Source: a virus. From it: a DNA stretch of 44,151 nt. The translations under genes were made by a program, and so were the position numbers. This document shows, in pieces, positions 22,307 to 30,860 of this stretch. Position 1 is the stretch's first letter. Each line of letters begins with the position of its first letter. The DNA is taken from positions 1 to 44,151 of the IMG/VR virus record IMGVR_UViG_3300009788_000056; one strand, 5' to 3'. The notes under the pieces were generated by a model. That model searched no databases, had not been told where the DNA came from, and was given only the letters and a program-made list of their open reading frames with translations.

Positions 22307-22810
22307 ATGGTGAACGGACTAAGGAGATTTAGTTTGAACAGAGGAACACGAAGAAGAGTTCTACTTAATCAGACAAGGAAAGAGAATAATATAATTTATG
22401 GCGGACAGGCATTAAAAGCTAGGATGGGTGCTATTGCTAGAAATACGCAAGACTTTGATATTCTCTCAAAAAAACCAGTTAATTCTGCCAAAATTACTAA
22501 AAATAGATTTAATGATGTCCATGGTTCAAATGATTTTTATATTAAATCTGGCAGTTATAGATATACTAAAAAAGTAATGTGGAAAGGAGCAGATGGTAAA
22601 AAAGGAACATTCGACGATGTTGGAGTAGTAGATTATACTAAACAAAGAAGAAAAATTCCGGTTAGAAAAATTAGAGGTGTAAAGTATGCTACAATAGGAC
22701 ATGAACTTGGAAAGAAGAGGAATATTATAAAAGAAAAACGATTTCAATATAGACACCAAAAAGATCAAGATGATATAAAGCGAATTAAATTTTTTGGAGG
22801 GAGACTATAA
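22307..22810 (+). CDS. Nucleotidyltransferase-like basic protein
   Basis: A 167-residue basic protein with IIYGGQALKAR (about 29-39), then a spaced TQDFDIL (about 48-54) and VGVVDYTK (about 106-113). This matches the nucleotidyltransferase-fold pattern hGG...Dh[DE]h with a later third carboxylate. I recall similar YGG...DYDIFSK proteins in uncultivated archaeal viruses (unverified). It sits just after the coat genes, so it could be packaged. Substrate unknown; a degenerate fold is possible. Confidence 0.5.
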   Translation: MVNGLRRFSLNRGTRRRVLLNQTRKENNIIYGGQALKARMGAIARNTQDFDILSKKPVNSAKITKNRFNDVHGSNDFYIKSGSYRYTKKVMWKGADGKKGTFDDVGVVDYTKQRRKIPVRKIRGVKYATIGHELGKKRNIIKEKRFQYRHQKDQDDIKRIKFFGGRL

Positions 22811-22938
22811 TGGCAAAGGAGAAAAAGAAAATTCCAGATATTAATAGGTTAGGTGTTAATGAATGTACAATCTGTAAAACCGGTAGAAGACTTGATTACC
22901 CTTACGATAAAGCTAAAAAGTTCACTGACTTACTTTAA
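22810..22938 (+). CDS. Small basic protein with one CxxC, 42 aa
   Basis: Reads MAKEKKKIPDINRLGVNECT, then ICKTGRRLDYPYDKAKKF. It contains one ECTICK pair only, so dimerisation or a half-site would be needed for zinc binding. Coupled to the previous gene by TAATG. Confidence 0.55.
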   Translation: MAKEKKKIPDINRLGVNECTICKTGRRLDYPYDKAKKFTDLL

Positions 22939-22959
22939 TTAAACTGGAGGTTAAAAAAT

Positions 22960-23115
22960 ATGGGCAACAAAAAAAATAAGAGATTGAAAAAGAAGCTTAA
23001 AGCATATGATGAAGCTATGGAAGAAGCTTCAGTTGTAGAAGGTCCTGCTAATATTCTCGGAAGGGTTAGGCACAAAGGAAAAATTCTAGGGAAATACAAC
23101 GCATTAATTTACTAA
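22960..23115 (+). CDS. Small basic protein, 51 aa
   Basis: Begins MGNKKNKRLKKKLKAYDEAM and ends GKYNALIY. A good GGAGGT site lies 8 bases upstream. One of several lysine-rich small proteins in this part of the virion block. Confidence 0.55.
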   Translation: MGNKKNKRLKKKLKAYDEAMEEASVVEGPANILGRVRHKGKILGKYNALIY

Positions 23116-23126
23116 TTATAATAAAA

Positions 23127-23456
23127 ATGGTGAAGAAGAAAGGTAAGAAAAGGATAACTGCCGTTGAAAAAGCGATAGCGAAAGAAAAGGCTGCAAGTTT
23201 TACGAAGAGATTACAACCTAAATTTACAAGTAAAGATATTAGAGCAACACAATTCCAAATATCAAAGAATCAAATGATACTAAATGGTATGTTTGGTGGA
23301 GGTGTTGGGCAAAGAGTTCTTGGAGATACTAGACCACGAATTAATAAAACACTACAAGGAGGAGATGATCCATTTGGATTGTTAAAGAATAGAGATAGAG
23401 GAGAGACTAGTAATTTAATGTTTCCAACAGGTAGGAGGGTGGGAAGATTATGGTGA
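23127..23456 (+). CDS. Basic virion-block protein, 109 aa
   Basis: A lysine/arginine-rich N-terminus (VKKKGKKRITAVEKAIAKEK), a glycine patch (GMFGGGVGQRV) and a GGDDPFGLL segment, ending in GRRVGRLW. No membrane helix. It may bind DNA or the coat layer inside the virion. Confidence 0.55.
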   Translation: MVKKKGKKRITAVEKAIAKEKAASFTKRLQPKFTSKDIRATQFQISKNQMILNGMFGGGVGQRVLGDTRPRINKTLQGGDDPFGLLKNRDRGETSNLMFPTGRRVGRLW

Positions 23457-23483
23457 TAAAAATTAAATTTTATGGAGGACACT

Positions 23484-23615
23484 ATGGTAAAAGATGAAGA
23501 TTATGTATCAAAACTTATAACTGGAAGAAAAGTTGATGCACCAAAAGTTTCAAAAGAAAACGCTAAGAAACTAAAGAAAGAATTAAAAGATGGATATGGA
23601 TGGGTAAAATATTAA
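23484..23615 (+). CDS. Small hypothetical protein, 43 aa
   Basis: Begins MVKDEDYVSKLITGRKVDAP and ends DGYGWVKY. A GGAGG site (23474-23478) supports the ATG. Charged and helical; no family recognised. Confidence 0.55.
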   Translation: MVKDEDYVSKLITGRKVDAPKVSKENAKKLKKELKDGYGWVKY

Positions 23616-23616
23616 T

Positions 23617-23820
23617 ATGGTAAAAAAGAAATATAATATGACAACAGTTCCATTTGGATTAGCTGGTATAACTGTTGGTTTTGGGATTGCAAGTAAAGCT
23701 TTTCATTCACCAGGGTTAGGCGTAGCTGGTGTTGCTTCTGGTAAGTTTATTGCACCAGCGGTTAATATTGGCATGGGAGGATATTTAATTAATCAAGTAA
23801 GAGGATTTGGGAAGAAATGA
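23617..23820 (+). CDS. Small glycine-rich hydrophobic protein
   Basis: A 67-residue protein with a basic N-terminus and a glycine/alanine-rich hydrophobic body (FGLAGITVGFGIASKA, GVAGVASGKF). It may form one or two weak membrane helices. It is coupled to the next gene by ATGA. Confidence 0.55.
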   Translation: MVKKKYNMTTVPFGLAGITVGFGIASKAFHSPGLGVAGVASGKFIAPAVNIGMGGYLINQVRGFGKK

Positions 23821-24014
23821 AATATAGTAAAAAACAGATGATGATTGGGAGTAAAATAGAATCTGAGCACAGAGAAACACTTAAATTCATTAAATCATAT
23901 TTTAGAAAACATAAAACATTACCTCCAAATTCAAAAATTTATAAACAAATTGCTATGAATCATTTGGATGAAAATCCTAAATATTATACAAAACTTAAAA
24001 GGTGTAAGCTTTAA
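23817..24014 (+). CDS. Small protein resembling DUF5661-type phage proteins
   Basis: A 65-residue helical protein with SEHRETLKFIKSYF and QIAMNHLDENPKYYTKLKRC. The A-x-x-H-L-x-E-x-P-x-Y-Y pattern resembles a family I know from phages (DUF5661), whose role is unknown. The match is from memory only. Last gene before the fibre promoter. Confidence 0.5.
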   Translation: MKYSKKQMMIGSKIESEHRETLKFIKSYFRKHKTLPPNSKIYKQIAMNHLDENPKYYTKLKRCKL

Positions 24015-24024
24015 ATATAAGCTT
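24006..24024 (+). promoter_or_regulatory. Promoter of the fibre gene cluster with flanking inverted repeat
   Basis: AAGCTTTAAATATAAGCTT: a TATA-like core flanked by AAGCTT on both sides, forming an inverted repeat. The left 14 bases nearly match the promoter at 6365. The first fibre ATG is at 24047. Confidence 0.55.
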
Positions 24025-24046
24025 TTCCTTAGAACCATGATAAAAG

Positions 24047-25474
24047 ATGGTAAAATATATATGTTTTGTTAGTCTCCTTTTATTAGTGATTCTTACATCT
24101 CTTAGTTCTGCTAGGCTTGAAGTTGGATTAATTGATAGTGGAGTTAGTCCTTCAATTGGATTAGATCTTAATCTTAATCCACTAGATATAAATTATGGTG
24201 GGAACTATTCTATAAATACTAATTCTTCTGAATGGTGGAATACAAATTTAGGACCTTTAGGAAATGCTAACTCGGCCCAATTCGATAACATCGGAGGAAC
24301 TTTAACAATAGATGAATCGCACATAGAACTTATTGGTAATGATTGGTGGCTAAGACGAGACGGAACAAACTCTCCTACTGCAAATATTAATTGGGGAAGT
24401 TTTGATATAACTAATCTTAACAATATAACCGCAAATAATTTCTTAGGAGGTGACGGATTCTTTGATAACATCTATTCCAAAGATGAAGTCGATGAATTAA
24501 TAGCGGGTGATTTGCAATTATATTTTAAAAATACAACCTCTGGAATTTCTACATACTTGGATATGAATAGGACTGCAAATGAAAGACCAAAAAATTCTAC
24601 TTCTCAAACTATTTCTGTCACAAATACCGAGATAGGAGCATTTATTTCCAAAAATGCATCCGACCTAGGAATTACCGGATTAGATTCAGGAGTTGTTAAT
24701 GGACACTTTCACGCTAATGTAGATTTGGTTGTTGGTAAGAAAACCGTAGAGGGGTGGTTTCAACTTTATATTAGAAATTCTACAGGGTCTGAAACTCTCA
24801 TTACTTCTAGCCATCTAGTAACAGTAGATGTAACAGAAGAAGGAACTTTTGAAGCCCATGCACAAATTTTATCTGATGTTGATTTAAATGACAGCGATAG
24901 AATCTTAATTAAATTAATTGCTAATCTTTCTGGAGCTGGAGGAAATCCAGTGTTAACAACTTATATTCAAGGGGGTACTTTATCGAGATTAGAACTTGGA
25001 AGTCTTGGTATAAATTTCTTAACGACTGGACAAGCTAATAAAAATTACTTTAGATTAGATGGAACGAATATTGGGGATCTTAATGCATCTTCTATTACTC
25101 TTAATGATACAACGATTGAAGATTGGAATGAAATAGGAAATGTAACAATAACAACAAACGTTTCTATAAACTTTGGTGCAAATGAATCTAATACATCAGG
25201 CCCAGCAATACCATGGTTGTTCGACGAGAGAGGAGTGGCACAAATAAATGCTGCTTCACCAGTAGCATCAACTATTTGGGAACAGGTACTAAGTGAAATA
25301 AGAAATGTTGCCGGAAATATATTTAATTTTACTGGAAGTTTTATTTTGTCTGGGAATATTGATATGGGCGGGAATTTAACTACTATACATGGAGCAAAAT
25401 TTTGGAGTAATACAACATGTGCATTTATATCAAGTCCAAATGGAGGAACAGTACAAGAGATATGCGACCCTTAA
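24047..25474 (+). CDS. Secreted fibre/spike-like protein 1
   Basis: A 475-residue protein with a signal peptide (FVSLLLLVILTSLSSA) and an N-terminal module WWNTNLGPLGNANSAQF...GTLTIDES...LRRDGTNS that recurs in the fibre protein at 28110. A beta-sandwich-like middle region follows, then a C-terminal stretch with cysteines near the end (NTTCAF, QEICDP). Many N-x-S/T sites are present. Proteins with this N-terminal module occur widely in DPANN archaea and their viruses as I remember. It probably acts in host attachment. Confidence 0.6.
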   Translation: MVKYICFVSLLLLVILTSLSSARLEVGLIDSGVSPSIGLDLNLNPLDINYGGNYSINTNSSEWWNTNLGPLGNANSAQFDNIGGTLTIDESHIELIGNDWWLRRDGTNSPTANINWGSFDITNLNNITANNFLGGDGFFDNIYSKDEVDELIAGDLQLYFKNTTSGISTYLDMNRTANERPKNSTSQTISVTNTEIGAFISKNASDLGITGLDSGVVNGHFHANVDLVVGKKTVEGWFQLYIRNSTGSETLITSSHLVTVDVTEEGTFEAHAQILSDVDLNDSDRILIKLIANLSGAGGNPVLTTYIQGGTLSRLELGSLGINFLTTGQANKNYFRLDGTNIGDLNASSITLNDTTIEDWNEIGNVTITTNVSINFGANESNTSGPAIPWLFDERGVAQINAASPVASTIWEQVLSEIRNVAGNIFNFTGSFILSGNIDMGGNLTTIHGAKFWSNTTCAFISSPNGGTVQEICDP

Positions 25475-25510
25475 ACCAAAAAAGATAAATACAACAAAGA
25501 CTATAAAATT

Positions 25511-25687
25511 ATGGAAATGACAGAAAAACAAAAGAAGTATCTGAATAAAGCTGATAAAAAAATTAGAGGAGCTAGGAAAGATATAGACATAGTAATAAAA
25601 GAAGAATCAAGTTCAACTAAATTAAGGAGGCAGGATACTGCCGACTCTGATGAGTGTATGGAAGTACAAGAATCAGATCCAATGTAA
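25511..25687 (+). CDS. Small charged protein between fibre genes, 58 aa
   Basis: Begins MEMTEKQKKYLNKADKKIRG and ends MEVQESDPM. Highly charged and helical. Its end overlaps the GTG start assigned to the next gene by 34 bp, so one boundary may be wrong. Possibly a fibre-assembly chaperone by position. Confidence 0.5.
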   Translation: MEMTEKQKKYLNKADKKIRGARKDIDIVIKEESSSTKLRRQDTADSDECMEVQESDPM

Positions 25688-28116
25688 AGATATGTATAAT
25701 AATAATGGCATGTATGATTTTTTTAATTATTAATGTATCTGCGAGTATAACCTATAGGATGAATGATGAGATGATGTTGCAAAGTAGTAGTGATGGTCCG
25801 GCAATGATTAAGGGTGGTTTAAATATAACTGCTGGACATTTATATATTGGGGGAGATTTGCATTTAGATGGTTCATTACTTCACGATATAGGAAATGTCT
25901 CTTTCAGTGGTGGAGATTTTAGTATTGATGGCGATACTTTCTTTATTGATAATAGTAATAATAGAATTGGTATTGGAACTTCTGAACCTGCGAGAACGCT
26001 TCACATACAAGATGATAATGGAATGGTAAGAATTGACAGGGATGCAAATTCTCCTGCATTTATGCTTTCAAGATTTCCAAACAATAATTACACAATTCCT
26101 TGGAAAACTTTTGTTGTAGGAGTTGCAGCAGATGGTTCAGATAATGGAACTTTCCATATTACAGACTTTGGTACTTCAGTAAGTGGGGGAGGAGATAGAA
26201 GATTAACTATTGAAAATGATGGAACGGTAGATATTCTTGGAGATTTAGTAGCTGATAAGATTTATCTTCAAGATAGCGGATCTGATTATATGGATTGGCA
26301 ATCGGGTGATGGTGTTTTTAGATTCTCAAGTGGTCTTGATGTTGGTAATACCCTTTTCGCTAGTGATATTAGTGGTGGTGATTGGACGGGCGCAACGATA
26401 GATGCAACTGATTATGTTGAAACTCCATTAATATATAACACCGACGGTGATACTCTTACAGTCCAGGATAAGCTAGATGTAACAGGTCTGATTAGTTCAT
26501 ATGTTGGTTTAAATACAACAGAAATTTCTAACACTCTTGGTGATTTAAAAATTCAACCAGATGTTCAAGGTAACGTAGAATTATTTGGAGATACTGATGT
26601 TGCTAATAATGAAGCTGGAAAAGAATTCATAGTCTGGAGAAGGGCGCCAGAAGGAAATGATAAGGTTAGAATTTATTGCGGTGCTAGTAGAACTTGTTAT
26701 ATTCATTCTTCTAATGATTTAACATTACAAGCACAAGTCCCTTTTACAATCAATTCTGTTACAGAAGATATAATCTTTAAGGTTGGAGATAATGCTGGGA
26801 CAAAGAAGTTTTATTTTAAAGATAGTGATGGAACTGAAATTGCAAATATTGATAGCGATGGTAATGCTTGGTTTGCTGGAAGTGTTGGAATTGGGGTAAA
26901 TAGTCCTTCGGGTAATTTGAAGTTAGATGTCGCTGGTTCTAATCCAATTATAAGAATCAGCAGTACAAAAAATGGAGAGTGGATAGTTGGTGAACAATTA
27001 GGTGCATTAGAATTCTATGGAAGTGATGGTTCATCACCTGGAGCAGGTGTTAAAGCAGAAATAGGTATTCCAGCTAGAACTACCTATGGTAATTGGTTTG
27101 ACATAACATTCAAGATTCAAAATACATCAGGGGAATTAAATGAGTTAATGAGAATAGTTCAAAATGGTAATGTAGGTATTGGAACAGATAATCCGCAAGA
27201 GAAACTCCACGTTGTTGGAGATTTCTTTGTTGAAGGGAGTGTAAGATTTAATGATACTTTTTTCACAGACTCTGGAGAAGTTGGGATAGGGATTGTTAAC
27301 CCAGATGAGAAATTACATGTTTATGATGGAAATATGAGAATAGAAAGTACATCAGACCCAACTCTTTATTTTACAAGAACTTCTGATAATGATACTTTTG
27401 GATTTAAGTATGATGAAAGTGAGAATGATTTTAGTATTATTATGGGAAATAATAATAGAAATCCAAGTTTCTTGGATGATATAATGACATTTACTCCTTC
27501 GTTTTATGTTGGTATAAAAAATTCTAATCCTACTCACGAACTCGATGTAAACGGAAATACTTTCTTAGATGGAACTTTAGAAATAACTGGAATAATAAGT
27601 CCACTTCAATTTGCGTCAATAGCAGAACCAAAATTAAATCTTTATGGATCCAATTATGCAATCGGTGTTGAATCAAGTGAATTAAGAATTTCAAGTAATG
27701 CCCGTATTACATTTAGAACAGATGGTTATGATGGAAATGAAGATATGATTATAGAAGATGATGGGGATGTTCTTATGTTGAATGGAAAATTGGGTTTAAA
27801 AACACCAACCCCACAAGAAGAATTACATATTAATTCCACTAATCCACAGATAATATTTGAGGAATATGACGCAGGAAATTCTGAAAAAGTTTGGGAAATT
27901 GGAGCAACCAACGAAGAGTTTTTAATTAGAACTCAAAGTGATCTTTATAGTGCAAGTCAAACAGTTTTTAGAATAGGATGTAGAGGAGGAACATCTATTG
28001 GGTGTATTGATTTTCCTCATGGAGATGTTACTATCTCAGACCTATCTGGTTCTGGAAACGATTATGCTTGTTTAGATTCAACTGGTAAATTATTTCGGAG
28101 CAATTCAGCATGTTAA
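25654..28116 (+). CDS. Secreted fibre protein 2 with repeated GIG/KLHV modules
   Basis: An 820-residue protein with a signal-like N-terminus. At least six repeats of the phage tail-fibre pattern occur: IGIGTSEPARTLHI, VGIGVNSPSGNLKL, VGIGTDNPQEKLHV, VGIGIVNPDEKLHV, VGIKNSNPTHELDV and LGLKTPTPQEELHI. Such modules fold as trimeric beta-structures in fibres. The C-terminus ends with two cysteines (YACLDSTG, SNSAC). The frame opens with GTG at 25654; ATG at 25705 gives MACMIFLIINVSAS and is a good alternative start. Confidence 0.68.
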   Translation: MYGSTRIRSNVKICIIIMACMIFLIINVSASITYRMNDEMMLQSSSDGPAMIKGGLNITAGHLYIGGDLHLDGSLLHDIGNVSFSGGDFSIDGDTFFIDNSNNRIGIGTSEPARTLHIQDDNGMVRIDRDANSPAFMLSRFPNNNYTIPWKTFVVGVAADGSDNGTFHITDFGTSVSGGGDRRLTIENDGTVDILGDLVADKIYLQDSGSDYMDWQSGDGVFRFSSGLDVGNTLFASDISGGDWTGATIDATDYVETPLIYNTDGDTLTVQDKLDVTGLISSYVGLNTTEISNTLGDLKIQPDVQGNVELFGDTDVANNEAGKEFIVWRRAPEGNDKVRIYCGASRTCYIHSSNDLTLQAQVPFTINSVTEDIIFKVGDNAGTKKFYFKDSDGTEIANIDSDGNAWFAGSVGIGVNSPSGNLKLDVAGSNPIIRISSTKNGEWIVGEQLGALEFYGSDGSSPGAGVKAEIGIPARTTYGNWFDITFKIQNTSGELNELMRIVQNGNVGIGTDNPQEKLHVVGDFFVEGSVRFNDTFFTDSGEVGIGIVNPDEKLHVYDGNMRIESTSDPTLYFTRTSDNDTFGFKYDESENDFSIIMGNNNRNPSFLDDIMTFTPSFYVGIKNSNPTHELDVNGNTFLDGTLEITGIISPLQFASIAEPKLNLYGSNYAIGVESSELRISSNARITFRTDGYDGNEDMIIEDDGDVLMLNGKLGLKTPTPQEELHINSTNPQIIFEEYDAGNSEKVWEIGATNEEFLIRTQSDLYSASQTVFRIGCRGGTSIGCIDFPHGDVTISDLSGSGNDYACLDSTGKLFRSNSAC

Positions 28117-30068
28117 TGAAAAACAAAATATTAATTCTAATCATAGGAATGATTTTGCTTAGCTCTTGCTTTGTTGTTGCAGCAGACAATAAAATATGGT
28201 TTGGAATTAATGACTCAAACCCATCACAATTTATTCCAGTTAGACTTACTAACACTGGAGTATTAATGACAGATATGAATTTCTCCATCGCTGATATTTG
28301 GAATACAAACATAGGACAATTAACAGATGCTAATGATACTGAATTTAATAATGTTGGAAATACTTTAACAATAGACAAGGCATGGCTAGAAACATTTAAT
28401 GATGGAAAATATTTTAGACTTGACGGAACGTCGACAATGCAAGGAAACGCGAACCTTGGTGGATTTAATATTACTAATGCAGACTGGGGAAATTTTAACA
28501 ATTTAAATGTAACAAATAATTCATATTTTCAGGATGATGTATTTATAGATAATGGTGCTCCTGCTTCTCCAATTTTATCTTTTATGAATTTAAATGGGGA
28601 TGTATTTGAAATGAGATTAGATGATTTAAGTAACCCAACCCTTCAAGTTGTAGGAGATACTGGAGATCAATTTCATTTTCAATTAAAAAATAAAGGAGGA
28701 GAAGTTGGACAGGATAATGATTTTACGGGTTTAATCTTTCAAATGGAAAGTGACGACAATAATGATTTAGAAAATGTTGGAGAAATTAGATTTATTATGA
28801 CAGATGCTTCAGATGATTCAGTAGATAGTGAAATGGTTTTTTATACTGCTAAAGACAATGTTTTGGGAGAATCATTCAGAATAGATAATGAAGGGGATAT
28901 TCAGTTTATAAATAATAATTTCAATGGAAGTGGAGATATTACAACAACTGGAACATTAACAAGCCCAACAGTATCAGACCATCCCCACCAAGATGTTACA
29001 ACAACCGCTTCCCCATCATTTGAAGAGTTAGATATTACAGGAGGAACTGTAAACTATATGATCAGAGGAGTAGATGGTCATTTAACATTCTCCTCTGCTT
29101 CTGGAAATGCTTTATTTGATGTTGTAGCAAATGAGGGTGCAGGTGCTACTGCTTCAAGATTAATATTATTTAATTTAGGAGAAGAAGGTGCTGCTAATTT
29201 TGAAAGATTATCCTTAACTTCATCAACTACTGTAACAAGTATTATGTCTCAGGTTGGTGGAACAGGAACTCCAAGACCTTTAAATTTAGGAACTGATGCG
29301 ACAGCCCTAACTATTGATACAGACAATGATGTGAATATTATAAATAATTTAATTGCTTTGGATGATATAACAGTAACAGGAAATATTAGAGTAGGTGCTA
29401 ATGGAGCTGAGTTTAGCTGGATAGGAGAACAAGCAGTTGGTAGAGGTGGTACTACCAGCAATGACAGACTTATGGTAACTAAAGTAGGTACTAAAACAAC
29501 AGGGCCTCTTAGAACCGTTCAATCTATCCTTAATTTGCAAAATACGGCCGAAAGAACAGGTGGAGCAACTTGGGCTTTAAATGCTTTTACGGATATTTCT
29601 GGTACAGGTAATGTTTCAACTTCTAGTCTTGGTGGGGGGCTTTATGGCGGTAGATTAACATCAGCCGTAACAGTTTCAGATTATAATGGAGCAGCTGCTA
29701 ATATAAGAATTAACGACGGTATAGCAGGAATAATCACTAATGCAAGAGGGTTTTTGGTTCAAGCATACAATGCTAATGTTGGAGAAATGAGTAACATAAT
29801 AGGATTTGAAGATTCTGTACATATTAAAGATGGAGGCGGAGTAATAGGGAATATTTATGGACTAAAACTTGCAGACCAAACAGCTACTGTTACAGGTACT
29901 AAGTATGGTGTTTTTCAGGAAGGAAGCAATGCTATTAATATTTTTCAGGGGGATACAGATTTTGTTGAAAATTTAACTGCTGGAACTATTCAAGCAGATA
30001 ATGGATTTACTGGTGATTGTGTTAATGTTTCTTTTGTAAGTGGAATAGCTGTGGGGTGTAATGATTAA
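28110..30068 (+). CDS. Secreted fibre/spike-like protein 3
   Basis: A 652-residue protein with a signal peptide (ILILIIGMILLSSCFVVAA) and the same N-terminal module as the protein at 24047 (IWNTNIGQLTDANDTEF, GNTLTIDKAWLETF, RLDGTSTM). The body is beta-rich and Gly/Asn/Thr-rich; the end is DCVNVSFVSGIAVGCND with paired cysteines. The ATG at 28110 overlaps the previous stop; ATG 28116 also possible. It is the third tandem fibre, suggesting alternative receptor-binding proteins. Confidence 0.6.
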   Translation: MLMKNKILILIIGMILLSSCFVVAADNKIWFGINDSNPSQFIPVRLTNTGVLMTDMNFSIADIWNTNIGQLTDANDTEFNNVGNTLTIDKAWLETFNDGKYFRLDGTSTMQGNANLGGFNITNADWGNFNNLNVTNNSYFQDDVFIDNGAPASPILSFMNLNGDVFEMRLDDLSNPTLQVVGDTGDQFHFQLKNKGGEVGQDNDFTGLIFQMESDDNNDLENVGEIRFIMTDASDDSVDSEMVFYTAKDNVLGESFRIDNEGDIQFINNNFNGSGDITTTGTLTSPTVSDHPHQDVTTTASPSFEELDITGGTVNYMIRGVDGHLTFSSASGNALFDVVANEGAGATASRLILFNLGEEGAANFERLSLTSSTTVTSIMSQVGGTGTPRPLNLGTDATALTIDTDNDVNIINNLIALDDITVTGNIRVGANGAEFSWIGEQAVGRGGTTSNDRLMVTKVGTKTTGPLRTVQSILNLQNTAERTGGATWALNAFTDISGTGNVSTSSLGGGLYGGRLTSAVTVSDYNGAAANIRINDGIAGIITNARGFLVQAYNANVGEMSNIIGFEDSVHIKDGGGVIGNIYGLKLADQTATVTGTKYGVFQEGSNAINIFQGDTDFVENLTAGTIQADNGFTGDCVNVSFVSGIAVGCND

Positions 30069-30193
30069 TATGGGAAAAAATAATAGTTATGGATTTTGTC
30101 CTAAGCTTTAAAGTAAAAAGAATTAGTCGTATTAACTGAAAGAGAACGAACTATTAGAAAGATACTTTGGTTTATAAATATTTGTGTGATTTA

Positions 30194-30230
30194 GTTTTTG
30201 CAGATTTTTTTGTTACGACTTTTTAGTTTT
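30194..30230 (+). terminator. T-rich terminator region after the fibre operon
   Basis: Several T-runs (GTTTTTG, ATTTTTTTG, TTTTTAGTTTT) follow within 40 bases, the usual archaeal intrinsic termination signal. The 254-bp gap from 30069 to 30322 otherwise holds TATA-like boxes at 30171 and 30238 and no gene that I can support. Confidence 0.5.
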
Positions 30231-30237
30231 AATGAAA

Positions 30238-30247
30238 GTATATAAAG
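30238..30247 (+). promoter_or_regulatory. Promoter and structured leader of the replication operon
   Basis: GTATATAAAG is a clear TATA box. Transcription from it would start near 30269, leaving a leader of about 54 bases that contains two small hairpins capped by TTCG (30276-30289 and 30297-30308, the second GACC-TTCG-GGTC). Stable UUCG caps in this AT-rich leader suggest control of the replication genes. Confidence 0.55.
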
Positions 30248-30322
30248 GACGATTTGTTATGCTTAATTGCACTTTGTTGCTTCGGTAATGGAGTGTGACC
30301 TTCGGGTCTTAGTAATAATAAA

Positions 30323-30589
30323 ATGGAAAATGAAGTGATGTCTTATGATGAAAAAGCAAACACAGATAAGTTAGAATTCTATTGTAATGAAAAAATAAAA
30401 GTTCATATTATTCTTAAAAAAGATTCCCAGAAGGATGGGAAAAAGATTTGGATTAATGTTTTAGTTTTAGAAAGATTAAGTGAACGACTTTGGAAGGTTG
30501 AGGATTTATTAACTAGAAGAGTATTTGAATTATCTATTTCTGAAATTAATCCGTGGGGTATTGATAAATTTACTGAGGTGAAATCATGA
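30323..30589 (+). CDS. Hypothetical protein, first gene of the replication operon
   Basis: An 88-residue soluble protein with a beta-rich middle (KVHIILKKDSQKD, WINVLVLERLSERLWKVEDL). It may be a small nucleic-acid or regulatory protein. It overlaps the next gene by ATGA. Confidence 0.55.
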   Translation: MENEVMSYDEKANTDKLEFYCNEKIKVHIILKKDSQKDGKKIWINVLVLERLSERLWKVEDLLTRRVFELSISEINPWGIDKFTEVKS

Positions 30590-30735
30590 TGTTTTGCTAC
30601 AAACATAACACATTCTATCGGGGAAGTAAATGCCAAATGTGTATTGATAAAAAACCTCCATATAAATATTCTCGGAATGAGATTGCTGATCCTGATGAGT
30701 GGGCTAGATTTTGTAGGCTTGGGTGGGTGCGGTGA
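30586..30735 (+). CDS. Small cysteine-containing protein, 49 aa
   Basis: Begins MMFCYKHNTFYRGSKCQMC and ends ARFCRLGWVR. C4/H7 and C16-x2-C19 could form one zinc site. It overlaps both neighbours within the replication operon. Confidence 0.55.
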   Translation: MMFCYKHNTFYRGSKCQMCIDKKPPYKYSRNEIADPDEWARFCRLGWVR

Positions 30736-30860
30736 TGGTGACCATTGAGACTAAGGATGTTGGTGATGTTAAGGATAGGAGAGATAAAAATGCCGTCTAC
30801 AAAAGACAACTTGAAGATGATAATGAAGAATATATTAGGAGGCAATTAAACATAAAATGA
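30735..30860 (+). CDS. Small charged protein, 41 aa
   Basis: Begins MVTIETKDVGDVKDRRDKNA and ends EYIRRQLNIK. Charged, helical C-terminal half. It shares the A of the preceding stop and overlaps the nuclease ATG. Confidence 0.5.
   Translation: MVTIETKDVGDVKDRRDKNAVYKRQLEDDNEEYIRRQLNIK

Noticed and set aside
23451-23498. 15-codon ORF starting MVIKIKFYGGHYGKR
   Set aside because: It overlaps the end of gene 23127 and runs through the ribosome binding site of gene 23484; nothing supports translation.
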